A DNA stretch of 42,401 nt from Frankia canadensis (GTDB taxonomy: Bacteria > Actinomycetota > Actinomycetes > Frankiales > Frankiaceae), in assembly GCF_900197875.1 (NCBI RefSeq), contig NZ_FZMO01000290.1:1-42401 (forward strand), read 5' to 3'. The notes below the pieces were generated by a model. That model saw only the letters and a program-made list of their open reading frames with translations. It had not been told where the DNA came from and made no database searches. The position numbers and the translations under genes were made by a program. Numbering within the stretch: position 1 is the stretch's first letter; the number at the start of each line of letters is the position of its first letter. Shown here in pieces: positions 17,796 to 26,355 of the stretch.

Positions 17796-18197
17796 ATGCC
17801 ACATGAGGACACCCACCCGGCCCCCGGCCCGAGCGCCGCGACCCGCGCACCTGCGGCTGGCCCGCCGGAGCGAGGAGCTCCGTTCGCCGCGAAGATGGCG
17901 TACTACCGCTCGCAGCACACCAGCCGGGGCATCCGGCTGACCCACCTGGTGGGCATCCCCGGCGTGGCGTTCTCGCTGCCGCTGTTGGCGGCGCGGCCCC
18001 GGGTCGGCCTGCCGGTGTTCGCCGCGAGCTGGGCGGTGCAGGTCGCCGGGCATCTGCTGGCCGAGCACAACCGGCCGGCGCTGGCCGAGGGGCCGCTCAC
18101 CTACCAGCTGTGCGGCCTGGCCTTCTGGTGCGAGGAGGTCGTCGACCTGCTCGCCGGCCGCGGCCTGGCGGGCGCCGGGAGCAACCCCGAGCGTTGA
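17796..18197 (+). CDS. Mpo1-like (DUF962) membrane protein
   Basis: This 133-residue protein shows the family pattern: a YYRSQHTSRGIRLTHLVGIP segment with spaced His, hydrophobic stretches, then SWAVQVAGHLLAEHNRPAL. Yeast Mpo1 is an Fe(II) dioxygenase that alpha-oxidises 2-hydroxy fatty acids; bacterial members are little studied. The start at ATG 17796 has AGAGGA about 9 nt upstream. The frame extends further upstream to 17628, but that part has no protein-like character. It converges on the ABC transporter gene. Confidence 0.8.
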   Translation: MPHEDTHPAPGPSAATRAPAAGPPERGAPFAAKMAYYRSQHTSRGIRLTHLVGIPGVAFSLPLLAARPRVGLPVFAASWAVQVAGHLLAEHNRPALAEGPLTYQLCGLAFWCEEVVDLLAGRGLAGAGSNPER

Positions 18198-18234
18198 CGG
18201 TGACGGGCGCCGCTCGACCGGGCCGGCGGGCGGC

Positions 18235-20844
18235 TCAGCCCTGCTGGAGCGGCAGGCGGCCGGTAGGCGGCTGGGCCTGGGCGGACGGCGGGGCGCCACC
18301 GCCGGGTCCGCCGGACCCGCCCGCCGGAGCCGGCGCGGCGACCCGGGTGACCTTGGGTTCGATCCGGCGCAGCATCAGCGTGGTCAGCGCGAGCGCGACG
18401 ACGCCGATGACGATCCCGAGCGTGATGTCGAGCGCCCAGATGCTCGCCCTGTGTTCCCAGAACCGGTCCGGCGGGTCGCTGCGCAGCGCCTTGTTGCCGA
18501 GCTTGCCGACGACGTTGAGATCGTCGGTGCTGGCGAGCGCGGCGAACCCCCACCGGGCCGGGGCCAGGTAGCTGATCTGTTCCAGGCCGATCCTGCCCGT
18601 CATGGACGTCAGGCCGCCGGAGAAGACCAGCTGACCCATGGTGACCAGGACCAGGATCGGCATCGCCTTGTCGGCGTTGTCGATCAGGGTGGACACGAAC
18701 AGGCCGATCATCATCGACGCGAGCGCCGCGACGATCACCGCGACCAGGCATTCGAGCAGCGGCGAGCCGATCGCGACGGCCTCGGGCGGCGTGCGGCCGG
18801 TCACCGCGATGAGGGTGAACACCACGCACTGCGCGGTGGTGATCGCCGTCAACAGAATGATCTTCGAGCCGAGGTAGGCCGTGCGGGACAGGCCGATCGT
18901 CCGTTCTCGCCGGTAGATCGCGCGTTCCTTGACGATCTCGCGGACGGCGTTCGCCATGCCCATGAAGCACGCGCACAGCACGAGCACGACGAGGACCTTC
19001 GTCGCGTCCGCGTTCGGTGTCTGGGCCAGCGCGCCGAGGCCGTCCGGTGCTTTGAGCACCCGTGGGACGATGCCGAGAATGAACGGGTAGGCGATGATCA
19101 GCCGTAGGTAGGAGCGGTCGGCGAGGACGACCCGCCAGTAGCGCCTGGTCAGTGTCGCGAGCTGGGCGAGCACCGGTTGCTGGCGGACGCTGGGCAGCTC
19201 CGGTGGCGCCCTGCGCACGGCGGGCGCCACGACCGCCGAGGGTACGAAGAACTCCGACGCCCGGAAGCGGGCGGCCATCTGCGCGCCCGGGGTCGCCTCC
19301 AGCTCACGGAACACCGCGGCGAACTCGCGGAAGTCCTGCTTGCCGAAGAACCGCAGCGCGCCGTCGGCCGGCCCGAAGTAGGCGACATGGCCGCCGGGCG
19401 CGAGCACGAGGATGAAGTCGCACAGGTCCAGGAACAGCACGCTGTGGGTGACGACGATGACCGTGCGGCCGCTCTCGTCGGTGGACCCGGCGCCGCCGCC
19501 CTTGGCGAGGCCCTGCAGCGTCTCCATCACCGACTGGTCGTTGGCCGGGTCGAGGCCGGACGTCGGCTCGTCGAGGAAGAGCAGCGACGGGCGGGTGAGC
19601 AGCTCCAGCGCCACGCTGGTGCGCTTCTTCTGGCCGCCGGACAGGCGCGAGACGCGGGTGTCGGCGTGCGCGGACAGCCCGAGCTGCTGGATGACCTCCT
19701 CGACCCGGGCGCGCCGCTCGGCCGACGTGGTGTCGGCGGGGAAGCGCAGCTCCGAGCCGTACAGCAGCGCCTCGCGCACGGTGAGCTGGTCGTGCAGCGG
19801 GTCGGCCTGCGGGACGTAGCCGATGCGGCGGCGCAGTTCGTCGAATTCGCCGTAGAGGTCCCGCCCGGCGTAGCGGACCGAGCCGCGGTCAGCGGGGCGG
19901 AAACCGGTGAGCGCGTTGAGCAGCGTCGACTTGCCCGCGCCGCTGGGGCCGACGACGCCGAGCAGCGAGCGGCCGGGCAGCCGGAAGGTGATGTCGTGCA
20001 TGAGCTGCTTGGCGCCGGCGATCACCGACAGATCCTGCACCTCGAAGGCGACGTCGCCAGAGTCGACGTACTCGACGAGCGAGCTGCCCTCGAGCTGGAA
20101 CAGATGGTGCCCGATCGCGACGACGTCCCGCTGCATCACCGGCGCGCGGCCGACCCGGTGACCGTTGACGAACGTGCCGTTCGCGGACGCCAGGTCCACG
20201 AGCTCGACGCCACCGAGGGAGATGTGCAGCTCGGCGTGGTGCCGGGAGGCGAGCAGATCACCCACGGTGATCTCGTTGTCGCGGGAGCGGCCCAGCCGCA
20301 TCCGGCCCGGTACCAGCGGGTGCACGCGGCGGCGGGCGTGCACGATCGCGCTCTGCGCCGTTGCCGGATCCAGCGCCATCGCGCCGGACGCGGGACCACC
20401 CGGCCCCTGCCCCGGCAGGGCGGCGCCCAGCGCGGTCGAGGGGTTCGCCGGCGAGGCTCCGGTCGGCGGCGAGGCGTAGGCGGCGAGGCCGTCGATGTCG
20501 ATCGGCGCCGAGTCCGGGCCACGGGTGGGCGCCGTCGGCGGGATCGCCGGGCGGGCCGGCAGCAGTACCACCTCCGGGCCGTCGGCCGCGCCGAGGCGCA
20601 GCCGCAGCTCGCCCGCGACCTCCAGGCCGCCGACCCGGCGGCCGTCGCGCCACAGTCCGTTCGCGCTGATGTCCTCGACCCGCCAGCCGACCGGGGCGGG
20701 ATGCAGCACCAGGTGCCGGCGGGACACCCGGCCGTCGTTGATGACGATGTCGGCGGAGCGGGCCCGGCCGATGACGGCAGGGGCGTCGCCGGTGAGCGTC
20801 ACCTCCCCGGCCGGGGTGCGGACGTGGAGCGGGGTGCCAGGCAC
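18235..20844 (-). CDS. ABC-2 transporter with two FHA domains (Rv1747-like)
   Basis: About 869 residues. Two forkhead-associated domains, which bind phosphothreonine, lie at about 5-95 and 165-255: the first has IGRARSADIVINDGRVSRRH, the second LGRSRDNEITVGDLLASRHH and SANGTFVNG. They are joined by a Pro/Ala/Gly linker. An ABC ATPase follows with Walker A GPSGAGKST (near 297), signature LSGGQ (near 398) and Walker B LLFLDEP, then an ABC-2 membrane domain with about six segments. M. tuberculosis Rv1747 has this architecture and is controlled by the kinase PknF. GTG 20844 has AGGGAGA 8 nt upstream and a promoter behind it; GTG 20919 or ATG 20898 would add up to 25 residues. Confidence 0.92.
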   Translation of the reverse strand: MPGTPLHVRTPAGEVTLTGDAPAVIGRARSADIVINDGRVSRRHLVLHPAPVGWRVEDISANGLWRDGRRVGGLEVAGELRLRLGAADGPEVVLLPARPAIPPTAPTRGPDSAPIDIDGLAAYASPPTGASPANPSTALGAALPGQGPGGPASGAMALDPATAQSAIVHARRRVHPLVPGRMRLGRSRDNEITVGDLLASRHHAELHISLGGVELVDLASANGTFVNGHRVGRAPVMQRDVVAIGHHLFQLEGSSLVEYVDSGDVAFEVQDLSVIAGAKQLMHDITFRLPGRSLLGVVGPSGAGKSTLLNALTGFRPADRGSVRYAGRDLYGEFDELRRRIGYVPQADPLHDQLTVREALLYGSELRFPADTTSAERRARVEEVIQQLGLSAHADTRVSRLSGGQKKRTSVALELLTRPSLLFLDEPTSGLDPANDQSVMETLQGLAKGGGAGSTDESGRTVIVVTHSVLFLDLCDFILVLAPGGHVAYFGPADGALRFFGKQDFREFAAVFRELEATPGAQMAARFRASEFFVPSAVVAPAVRRAPPELPSVRQQPVLAQLATLTRRYWRVVLADRSYLRLIIAYPFILGIVPRVLKAPDGLGALAQTPNADATKVLVVLVLCACFMGMANAVREIVKERAIYRRERTIGLSRTAYLGSKIILLTAITTAQCVVFTLIAVTGRTPPEAVAIGSPLLECLVAVIVAALASMMIGLFVSTLIDNADKAMPILVLVTMGQLVFSGGLTSMTGRIGLEQISYLAPARWGFAALASTDDLNVVGKLGNKALRSDPPDRFWEHRASIWALDITLGIVIGVVALALTTLMLRRIEPKVTRVAAPAPAGGSGGPGGGAPPSAQAQPPTGRLPLQQG

Positions 20845-20871
20845 GAACAGTCTCCCTAGGTCGCCAGACGC

Positions 20872-20877
20872 ACCATA
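20872..20877 (-). promoter_or_regulatory. -10 box for the FHA-ABC transporter
   Basis: The minus strand reads TATGGT in a CACTATGGTGCG context, close to the TATAAT consensus. Transcription from here would start within the candidate upstream extension and argues for the GTG at 20844. Confidence 0.4.
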
Positions 20878-20967
20878 GTGTGCCCGGCCACGGGCCATAT
20901 TCCCGGCCCCTTCAGCCACATGTCCGGAACCCGACCGCTCACGCGGCGGTCCGCGACCCCCGGTCGA

Positions 20968-21672
20968 TCAGCGCAACGCGCGCCCCCCGAAGCCGCGCTC
21001 GTCGCCTCGCGGCCCGTAGCCGGCATCGTCCCCCGCGTCATACCGGGCGCCCCCGCGGGCGGCATCGCCCGTCGTCATCGAGCCGTAGCCGGACGGCCGC
21101 GGGCCGGTGCGTCCCGCGGCCGGCGCCGCAGCGGAGGAATCCGTCGCCCCGCCGACCGCGGTCGCCTCCCGGTCGGCCCCACCGCCGGGGCCGGCCGCCG
21201 CGCCGGTGGCGATCTCGATGTGGCGGGGCTGGCTGCGGTGCGCCTTCGGCAGCGTCACCGTGAGCACGCCGTCGGTCAGCGTCGCCTCGACGCGGTCCGG
21301 GTCGACGTCGCCCGGCAGGGTGACGCGGTGCTCGAAGCTCCCGGTCCGCCGGGATCGGCGGCGCACGATCCCCGTCCGCTCCCGCTCGCGGACCTCGCCG
21401 GCGACGTGCAGCTCGCGCTCACGCAGATCGATGGACAGGTCGTCACGGCGCACCCCGGGCAGCTCCAGCTCGACGATGAAGGCGTCGTCGGTCTCCTCGA
21501 CATCGACCGCCAGGCTCGTCCCGGCCAGCACCCCCAGCGGCCGACCCGCACCGCCGGCGACGTCCCCGAGCAGGCTGCCCATCCGGCTCCACACCTCTTC
21601 GATCTCCCGGAACGGGTCCCAGCGGGCGGGCGGGGCCGATCCCGCGGCGCCCTCGTGCATGGACAGCGTCAT
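20968..21672 (-). CDS. Small heat shock protein (Hsp20 family), first copy
   Basis: This 234-residue ATP-independent holdase prevents aggregation of unfolding proteins. The alpha-crystallin domain spans about 45-145, with VELELPGVRRDDL, the GVLTVTLPK hallmark and a C-terminal IEI motif. The remaining 80 residues are Gly/Ala/Arg-rich and disordered, much longer than usual. The start is ATG 21672 with GGAGGTGG in front; the longer open frame upstream is not protein-like. I found no HAIR or CIRCE element before it, unlike the second Hsp20 copy at 35.4-36.0 kb. Confidence 0.92.
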   Translation of the reverse strand: MTLSMHEGAAGSAPPARWDPFREIEEVWSRMGSLLGDVAGGAGRPLGVLAGTSLAVDVEETDDAFIVELELPGVRRDDLSIDLRERELHVAGEVRERERTGIVRRRSRRTGSFEHRVTLPGDVDPDRVEATLTDGVLTVTLPKAHRSQPRHIEIATGAAAGPGGGADREATAVGGATDSSAAAPAAGRTGPRPSGYGSMTTGDAARGGARYDAGDDAGYGPRGDERGFGGRALR

Positions 21673-21817
21673 GTCGCCACCTCCATCATCACGGTCAACC
21701 ATCAGCGCAAAGCGTGATTCTCTGCCTACACTGTGGTCAGTACCCGGGCGCTGTGGGACGGCAAACCGGTGGTATCCGTCACCATGGAGCGATGCATCCA
21801 GCGGGCGTGAGGCGGGC

Positions 21818-23275
21818 GTGAGGCAGCCTGGGAGGTCCGGCGCGACGCGCGCCGCCGCTGCCGACGGGCGCCCGGGCACGCCCCATGGGCGTCGCTTCCA
21901 GCCGCACAGCCTGCCGACCAGGATCGGCGACGACCCGCACCAGGCCCGCTGGGCGGACGCGATGAAGACGGTGCTCAACCGGGAGCAGATCAGTCTGCCG
22001 ATGCTCGCCGAACGGGTGGCGGCCGTCCTCGACCTGCGGGGCACGCACAAGCTGCGCCGCTGGCTCGGAAACGAGACGACGGTGCCGGCGCACGCGATCG
22101 GTGCGCTCGCGCGGGCGGTCGGCGCGCACGAGAGCGAGATGCTCGCCGCCTACGGACTGCACAGCCCGTCGATCGGGCGGCTGGTGCGCCGGGTGGAGGC
22201 GGCGCAGGAGCGGGAGCGGGCACTGCGGGCGCGCGCCGCCCAGGCGGACCGGGCCACCGGCGGCGCCCTGTTCGCGGTGGCGGCGGCGCGCGAGGGCCGG
22301 TGGGCGGTGACCGTGCGGCCGCACTGGCGAGGCCGGCGCCACCGCTGCCACTTCGCCGACCACGTGCTGCTCGAACGGGTCGACGCGATCAGCCTGCAGG
22401 CGGACGCCGAACGGGACTTCGCCGAGGAGTTCGAGCGCACCGGGGGCAGCTGGGACGTCGCGCCGGTGTCCGTGCGCGGGCTGCCCACCGGCCCGCTGCC
22501 GCCGGTGATCGTTCACCGGTTCACCGCGCCGCACGAGCCGACCGCCCACCACGCGCCGACCGACGCCTGCGGGGTCGGCGCGCAGGGGATCGTGGTCACC
22601 GGCCTGCAGTGGACCGGCTCCTACACCGTGGCGGCGCTGCTGGCCAGGGCGCTCGGCTGGGGCCTGGGCAGCTTCGCGCGCGACGCGCGGGCGGTGCACG
22701 GCGGCGCCCGGCTCGACTTCGCCCTGGCGGACGAGATCATGCGGGACTGGCTGCGCGCCCCCGACGAGACGCCCCGGCGGGTCTGGGCGCACGTGCTCAC
22801 CGACCCGCCGACGCCGACCGCGCCGAGTGCCCGCCTGCTCGGAACGGCGCATCCGGACGTCCTCGTCATCGTGGTCGTGCCCGAGCCGGAACTCGTCGAG
22901 ACCATCGCGGGCCTGTCGGCGAATTCGCCGGCCGAGTTCGCCGCCCGCGCGGCCCGCTGGGGCGAGCTGCTCGCGCCGCGTTCCCGTCTGCTGCACGTGA
23001 CCGCCCGGGCCCCGCGCGCCGCGGACGGCTCGGTGCTCGGGGGCGGCGATCCCCGCTTCCTCGACGCCTACTTCGACTCGTCCGTCGACGCGGCGATGGA
23101 CGCCCTGCGGCTGCTCGCCGGCGATCGCCCGCTGGGCGTGCTGGTCCCCGAGCAGGCGCGCCGGGAGGACCCGTTCGCCGCCCTCGTCGTCGCCGACGGT
23201 CAGGCCGCCAGTACGAGCAGATCGCCCAGCGCCGCTGACGCCTGCCCACCGGCGGCACCCGCGTCCCCGCGTTGA
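21818..23275 (+). CDS. Unassigned protein: putative HTH N-terminus, degenerate P-loop-like centre
   Basis: About 485 residues; no family recognised with confidence. Residues about 43-110 look like an XRE-type helix-turn-helix (LPMLAERVAAVLDLRGTHKLRRWL). A heptad-rich Arg/Glu/Ala helix (RRVEAAQERERALRARAAQ) follows, then a globular region containing VTGLQWTGSYTV at about 259-270, which resembles a Walker A loop but lacks the Lys. A later hydrophobic strand VLVIVVVPEPELVETI would fit a Rossmann-like fold. GTG 21818, with GTGAGG upstream, keeps the first helix; ATG 21962 would cut it. The 3' end overlaps the next gene, on the opposite strand, by 76 bp. Confidence 0.6.
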   Translation: MRQPGRSGATRAAAADGRPGTPHGRRFQPHSLPTRIGDDPHQARWADAMKTVLNREQISLPMLAERVAAVLDLRGTHKLRRWLGNETTVPAHAIGALARAVGAHESEMLAAYGLHSPSIGRLVRRVEAAQERERALRARAAQADRATGGALFAVAAAREGRWAVTVRPHWRGRRHRCHFADHVLLERVDAISLQADAERDFAEEFERTGGSWDVAPVSVRGLPTGPLPPVIVHRFTAPHEPTAHHAPTDACGVGAQGIVVTGLQWTGSYTVAALLARALGWGLGSFARDARAVHGGARLDFALADEIMRDWLRAPDETPRRVWAHVLTDPPTPTAPSARLLGTAHPDVLVIVVVPEPELVETIAGLSANSPAEFAARAARWGELLAPRSRLLHVTARAPRAADGSVLGGGDPRFLDAYFDSSVDAAMDALRLLAGDRPLGVLVPEQARREDPFAALVVADGQAASTSRSPSAADACPPAAPASPR

Positions 23276-24384
23276 TCGCCACCGCCACCCGCACCGCCCC
23301 TGCCATCGCCATCGCCATCGCCATCGCCATCGGCATCGGCATCGGCATCGGCACAGGCACCGCCGCCGGCACCGACAGCGGGACCGGCACCGGAACGCGG
23401 TCCGGTGGGTGCGGCGGCGTGGCACAGCACGGCGGCGAGGTCGGTGTCGCCGACGCCGGCCGCCGCCGGCCCGAACGCGCCGACCAGCGCGGCGCGCAGC
23501 GCGTGCACGCCGGCCTGACCCGTGCCGTGTAGACCGGCGGCCTGCGCCGCGAGCGCGGCCAGCCGGTAGGCGGCGATCCGCCGGTCGGCGCCCGCGCCGT
23601 CCGCCGCCGCGGAGAGGTCCGCCGCCGCGGAGGACGGCGGCGTGGGCGCCCACAGCGGCCGGGCCGGCTCCCGGCGCCCGCCACCCGACGCCGCGGCGCG
23701 GGCACCGGCCCCGACTCTCTCACCGGCGACGGGCCGCCCAGGGCCGTCGACGGGCACGTCCGCGCCGCGCAGGGCGCTGAACGGCAGCACCACGGGCGCC
23801 TTGTCGGCCAGCGGCCGGGCCAGGTAGCGCCGGTACCGCTCGGGCGAGGCAGCTTCGACGGCCCGGGTCACCCGCCGGATCCGGTCGGCCATCCGCGCCG
23901 GGGTGGTGCCGTACCGCTCGGCCCAGGCGCGCAGCGGCCACCCGGTGCCGGGCACGGCCGGAACGTCGCTGCCCAGCCACGTCATCAGGTGCGCCAGCAG
24001 CGCGCGGTCGGCCGGGTCCGGCAGGGCCCGACGCGCCCAGGCGGCGTCGGGAACGCGCTCGGGCCGCTGCTGCATGCCACTATCCCGCCGGCGCTCGCGG
24101 TGCAGATCGCCCAGGCTCGAGCGGACCACCCGGGTGAGGTAGCCGTGCGGGACCGCGCCACCGGCGCCCGGGCGGGTGCCGGGGCCCACCTCGACCAGCC
24201 GGGAGAGGACCCGTTCCAGCAGGGTGATGGCGTCGTCCAGGCAGCCCAGGTCACAGCAGCCCAGGACGCCGCCGCGGACCGCGCGGGCACCCTCGGGGCA
24301 GGGCAGGCCGCCATGGTGGGCCGAGCGGCGGGCCAGGGTGTCGTTGACGGCACGCACGGCCGCCGCGAACATCATCTGTTCCAT
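23200..24384 (-). CDS. Unassigned helical protein with DA/DG repeat tail
   Basis: About 394 residues of unknown family. The first half is rich in helices and Arg, with motifs such as YLTRVVRSSLGDLHRERRR and RYGTTPARMADRIRRV that recall sigma-factor or HTH surfaces, without a match I can name. A Gly/Ala/Pro linker precedes a helical block (about 265-330). The C-terminus holds a run of eight alternating DA/DG pairs and ends in Ala/Gly. Start ATG 24384, with GAGG nearby. It converges on the HTH-like gene and overlaps it by 76 bp, so the pair may form an antisense-coupled unit. Confidence 0.6.
   Translation of the reverse strand: MEQMMFAAAVRAVNDTLARRSAHHGGLPCPEGARAVRGGVLGCCDLGCLDDAITLLERVLSRLVEVGPGTRPGAGGAVPHGYLTRVVRSSLGDLHRERRRDSGMQQRPERVPDAAWARRALPDPADRALLAHLMTWLGSDVPAVPGTGWPLRAWAERYGTTPARMADRIRRVTRAVEAASPERYRRYLARPLADKAPVVLPFSALRGADVPVDGPGRPVAGERVGAGARAAASGGGRREPARPLWAPTPPSSAAADLSAAADGAGADRRIAAYRLAALAAQAAGLHGTGQAGVHALRAALVGAFGPAAAGVGDTDLAAVLCHAAAPTGPRSGAGPAVGAGGGACADADADADGDGDGDGDGRGGAGGGGDQRGDAGAAGGQASAALGDLLVLAA
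23302..23349. repeat. Hexanucleotide tandem repeat (GCCATC)5(GGCATC)3
   Basis: Eight uninterrupted 6-bp units, switching once from GCCATC to GGCATC. They encode Asp-Gly and Asp-Ala dipeptides on the minus strand and lie 27 bp beyond the stop codon of the plus-strand gene. Confidence 0.97.
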
Positions 24385-24416
24385 ATGCCCTCAGCGTGCC
24401 GGCCGCGGCGGGCCGG

Positions 24417-24457
24417 CGGACTCCCGCGGACTGCCGAGTTGGCCGGGTCGGACTGCA
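24417..24457. repeat. Three CGGACTSC direct repeats before the XRE-cupin gene
   Basis: CGGACT followed by C or G and then C starts at 24417, 24427 and 24449. The spacings (10 and 22 bp) are near whole helical turns, so a protein could bind all three on one face. This may be an operator of the regulator or of the divergent gene. Confidence 0.3.
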
Positions 24458-24506
24458 GAATCTGCCAGCCTGCCGACGGGCGCCCAGGGCCGCCGCCCGC
24501 ACGCCC

Positions 24507-24512
24507 TACGCT
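24507..24512 (+). promoter_or_regulatory. -10 box of the XRE-cupin regulator, likely leaderless
   Basis: TACGCT fits TANNNT and ends 6 nt before the GTG at 24519, so transcription would start at or beside the start codon. The GGAG at 24513-24516 is too close to serve as a ribosome site. Confidence 0.35.
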
Positions 24513-24518
24513 GGAGCG

Positions 24519-25115
24519 GTGTCCAGCGTGCCGGGCGAGCAGGCCCTCGAACGGGTCATCGCCGCCCGGGTCCGCGAGTACCGGCTGGCCGCGGCGCTGT
24601 CGGTGGCGGAGCTCGCGCGCCGCTCGAAGCTGTCCAAGGCGATGCTCTCGAAGATCGAGAATGCCCAGACGTCCTGCAGTCTGTCCACCCTGAGCCGGCT
24701 CGCCGGCGGGCTCGGCGTGCCGGTCACGGCGCTGTTCCGCGGCGTCGACGACGAGCGGGAGGCGGTGTTCGTGCCCGCCGGGCACGGCGCGCGCATCCTG
24801 CGCCACGGCAACCGGGTCGGGCATCTCTACGAGCTGCTGGGCACGCTGCGCGGCGGGCACCGGCGGATGGAGCCGATGCTCGTCACCCTCAGCGAGCCCG
24901 CCGAGGTGTTCCCCCTGTTCCAGCACGAGGGCACCGAGTTCCTCTACCTGCTCGAGGGCGTGCTGGAGTACGGCCATGGGGAGGCCCGCTATCTGCTGCG
25001 CCCGGGTGACGCGCTGATGTTCGACGGCCTCGGGCCGCACGGGCCCGTCCGCCTGATCGAGCTGCCGATCCGGTTCCTGTCCATCACCGCCTACGGCTCC
25101 CACGACGGGCCGTGA
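24519..25115 (+). CDS. XRE-cupin transcriptional regulator
   Basis: This 198-residue protein joins an N-terminal XRE helix-turn-helix (about 12-65: LSVAELARRSKLSKAMLSKIEN) to a C-terminal cupin (about 125-190: HEGTEFLYLLEGVLEYGHGE, then LRPGDALMFDG). Such proteins sense a small ligand with the cupin and often control amine or amino-acid catabolism. It converges on the FAD oxidoreductase gene at the 3' end of the Glx operon, 40 bp away, and is the obvious local regulator. GTG 24519 gives the conventional N-terminus; the longer frame to 24396 is unlikely. Confidence 0.88.
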   Translation: MSSVPGEQALERVIAARVREYRLAAALSVAELARRSKLSKAMLSKIENAQTSCSLSTLSRLAGGLGVPVTALFRGVDDEREAVFVPAGHGARILRHGNRVGHLYELLGTLRGGHRRMEPMLVTLSEPAEVFPLFQHEGTEFLYLLEGVLEYGHGEARYLLRPGDALMFDGLGPHGPVRLIELPIRFLSITAYGSHDGP

Positions 25116-25155
25116 CGACGCACGGCTCGTCCTCTCGACCCGTCCGGTTGGTCGG

Positions 25156-26355
25156 CTAGCGCATCTGGCCGGCGCCGACGTAGGGGTGCGGGCTGACCAG
25201 CGGGTCGTTCTCCGCGAAGCGGGACAGCCGGAAGTCCGCGGCGGGGATCAGCGGATGGCTCGACTCCCCGTCGACGACGAGGTCGGCGACGAGCTCCCCG
25301 ACCGCCACCGAGATCTTGAAGCCGTGCCCGCTGAACCCGGCCGCGACGACGAGCCCGTCGACCGACGTCGTCGAGATGATCGGGTTGTAGTCGGGGGTGA
25401 CGTCGTAGCAGCCCGCGTAGGACGACGACAGCGCCACGTCCGGCAGGCCGGGGAAGCGGTGGGCGAAGCGGCCGACGGCCAGCTCGGTGTACTCGGGATC
25501 GGCGCTCTGGCGGAACGCGTCGGGGTCCACCCACTGGGGCCGGCTGTGATCGCTGTTGCCGACGAGCAGCTCGCCGGACCGTTCCGGGCGCACGTACTGC
25601 AGGGAGACCAGATCGGACAGCACTGGCCGGCCGATGATCGGCGCGCCGGGCGAGACCAGCAGGATCTGTTCGCGCTGCGCCCGCACCGGCAGCTCGACGC
25701 CGACCCCGGCGGCCAGCGCCGCCGACCAGACGCCGGCCGCGAGCACCACCGTGCCGGCCGCGACCTGGCCGCCGTCGGCGAGTTCCACCCCGACGGCCCG
25801 GTCCCCGGCGGTGACGATGCGGGTGACGGCCGCGCCCTGGCGGACCCGGACACCGCCGCGGCGGGCGGCGGCCAGGTAGGCGTGGCAGGTCCGGTAGGCG
25901 TCGCCGTAGCCGCCGCGCGGCTCGTAGGCGAACGCGGCGAAGTCACCGAGTTCCGCCTCCGGCCACAGCTGCGCGACCTCCTCCGGGTCGGCGAGGCGGG
26001 TGTCGACGCCCACCTCGGCGGCGGCCGCGACGTTGGCCGCGAGCGCCGCCGCGTCCCGTGGCCCCACCCCGACCAGGTAGCCGACCGGCTCGAAGCCGAC
26101 CCCGCCGGCGACGCCGAGAATCTCCGCGGCGTGGGTGAACAGCTGGACGCCGCACCAGGCCATCGCCGCGAGCGAGCGCACCCCGTAGTGGCAGCGGACG
26201 ATGCCGCTGGAGCGGCCCGTCCCGCCGGAGCCCACCGACGCCCGCTCCAGCACCAGGACGTCGCAGACGCCCCGGCAGGTCAGTGCCCAGGCCGTCGCGG
26301 CCCCTTCGATGCCGCCGCCGACGATGACCACCTCGGCGGTCGTGGTCCCGCTCAC
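25156..26355 (-). CDS. DAO-family FAD oxidoreductase (sarcosine oxidase beta-like)
   Basis: This 399-residue flavoprotein has the dinucleotide-binding VVIVGGGIEGAATAWAL at the N-terminus, RSSGIVRCHYG, and a C-terminal FSGHGFKISVAVGE that closes the FAD site. It resembles amine oxidases and dehydrogenases acting on N-methylated or secondary amino acids. It is the last gene of the operon: its GTG start overlaps the GlxD stop in GTGA, indicating translational coupling. Oxidation of an N-methyl-glutamate-type or related amine is a fair inference from the neighbours, not shown by the sequence. Confidence 0.9.
   Translation of the reverse strand: MSGTTTAEVVIVGGGIEGAATAWALTCRGVCDVLVLERASVGSGGTGRSSGIVRCHYGVRSLAAMAWCGVQLFTHAAEILGVAGGVGFEPVGYLVGVGPRDAAALAANVAAAAEVGVDTRLADPEEVAQLWPEAELGDFAAFAYEPRGGYGDAYRTCHAYLAAARRGGVRVRQGAAVTRIVTAGDRAVGVELADGGQVAAGTVVLAAGVWSAALAAGVGVELPVRAQREQILLVSPGAPIIGRPVLSDLVSLQYVRPERSGELLVGNSDHSRPQWVDPDAFRQSADPEYTELAVGRFAHRFPGLPDVALSSSYAGCYDVTPDYNPIISTTSVDGLVVAAGFSGHGFKISVAVGELVADLVVDGESSHPLIPAADFRLSRFAENDPLVSPHPYVGAGQMR

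Noticed and set aside
21673-21817. HAIR or CIRCE element before the first hsp20
   Set aside because: Neither arm of either motif is present.
23302-23349. Hexamer array as a CRISPR or origin repeat
   Set aside because: There are no spacers and no DnaA boxes; it is a coding microsatellite.
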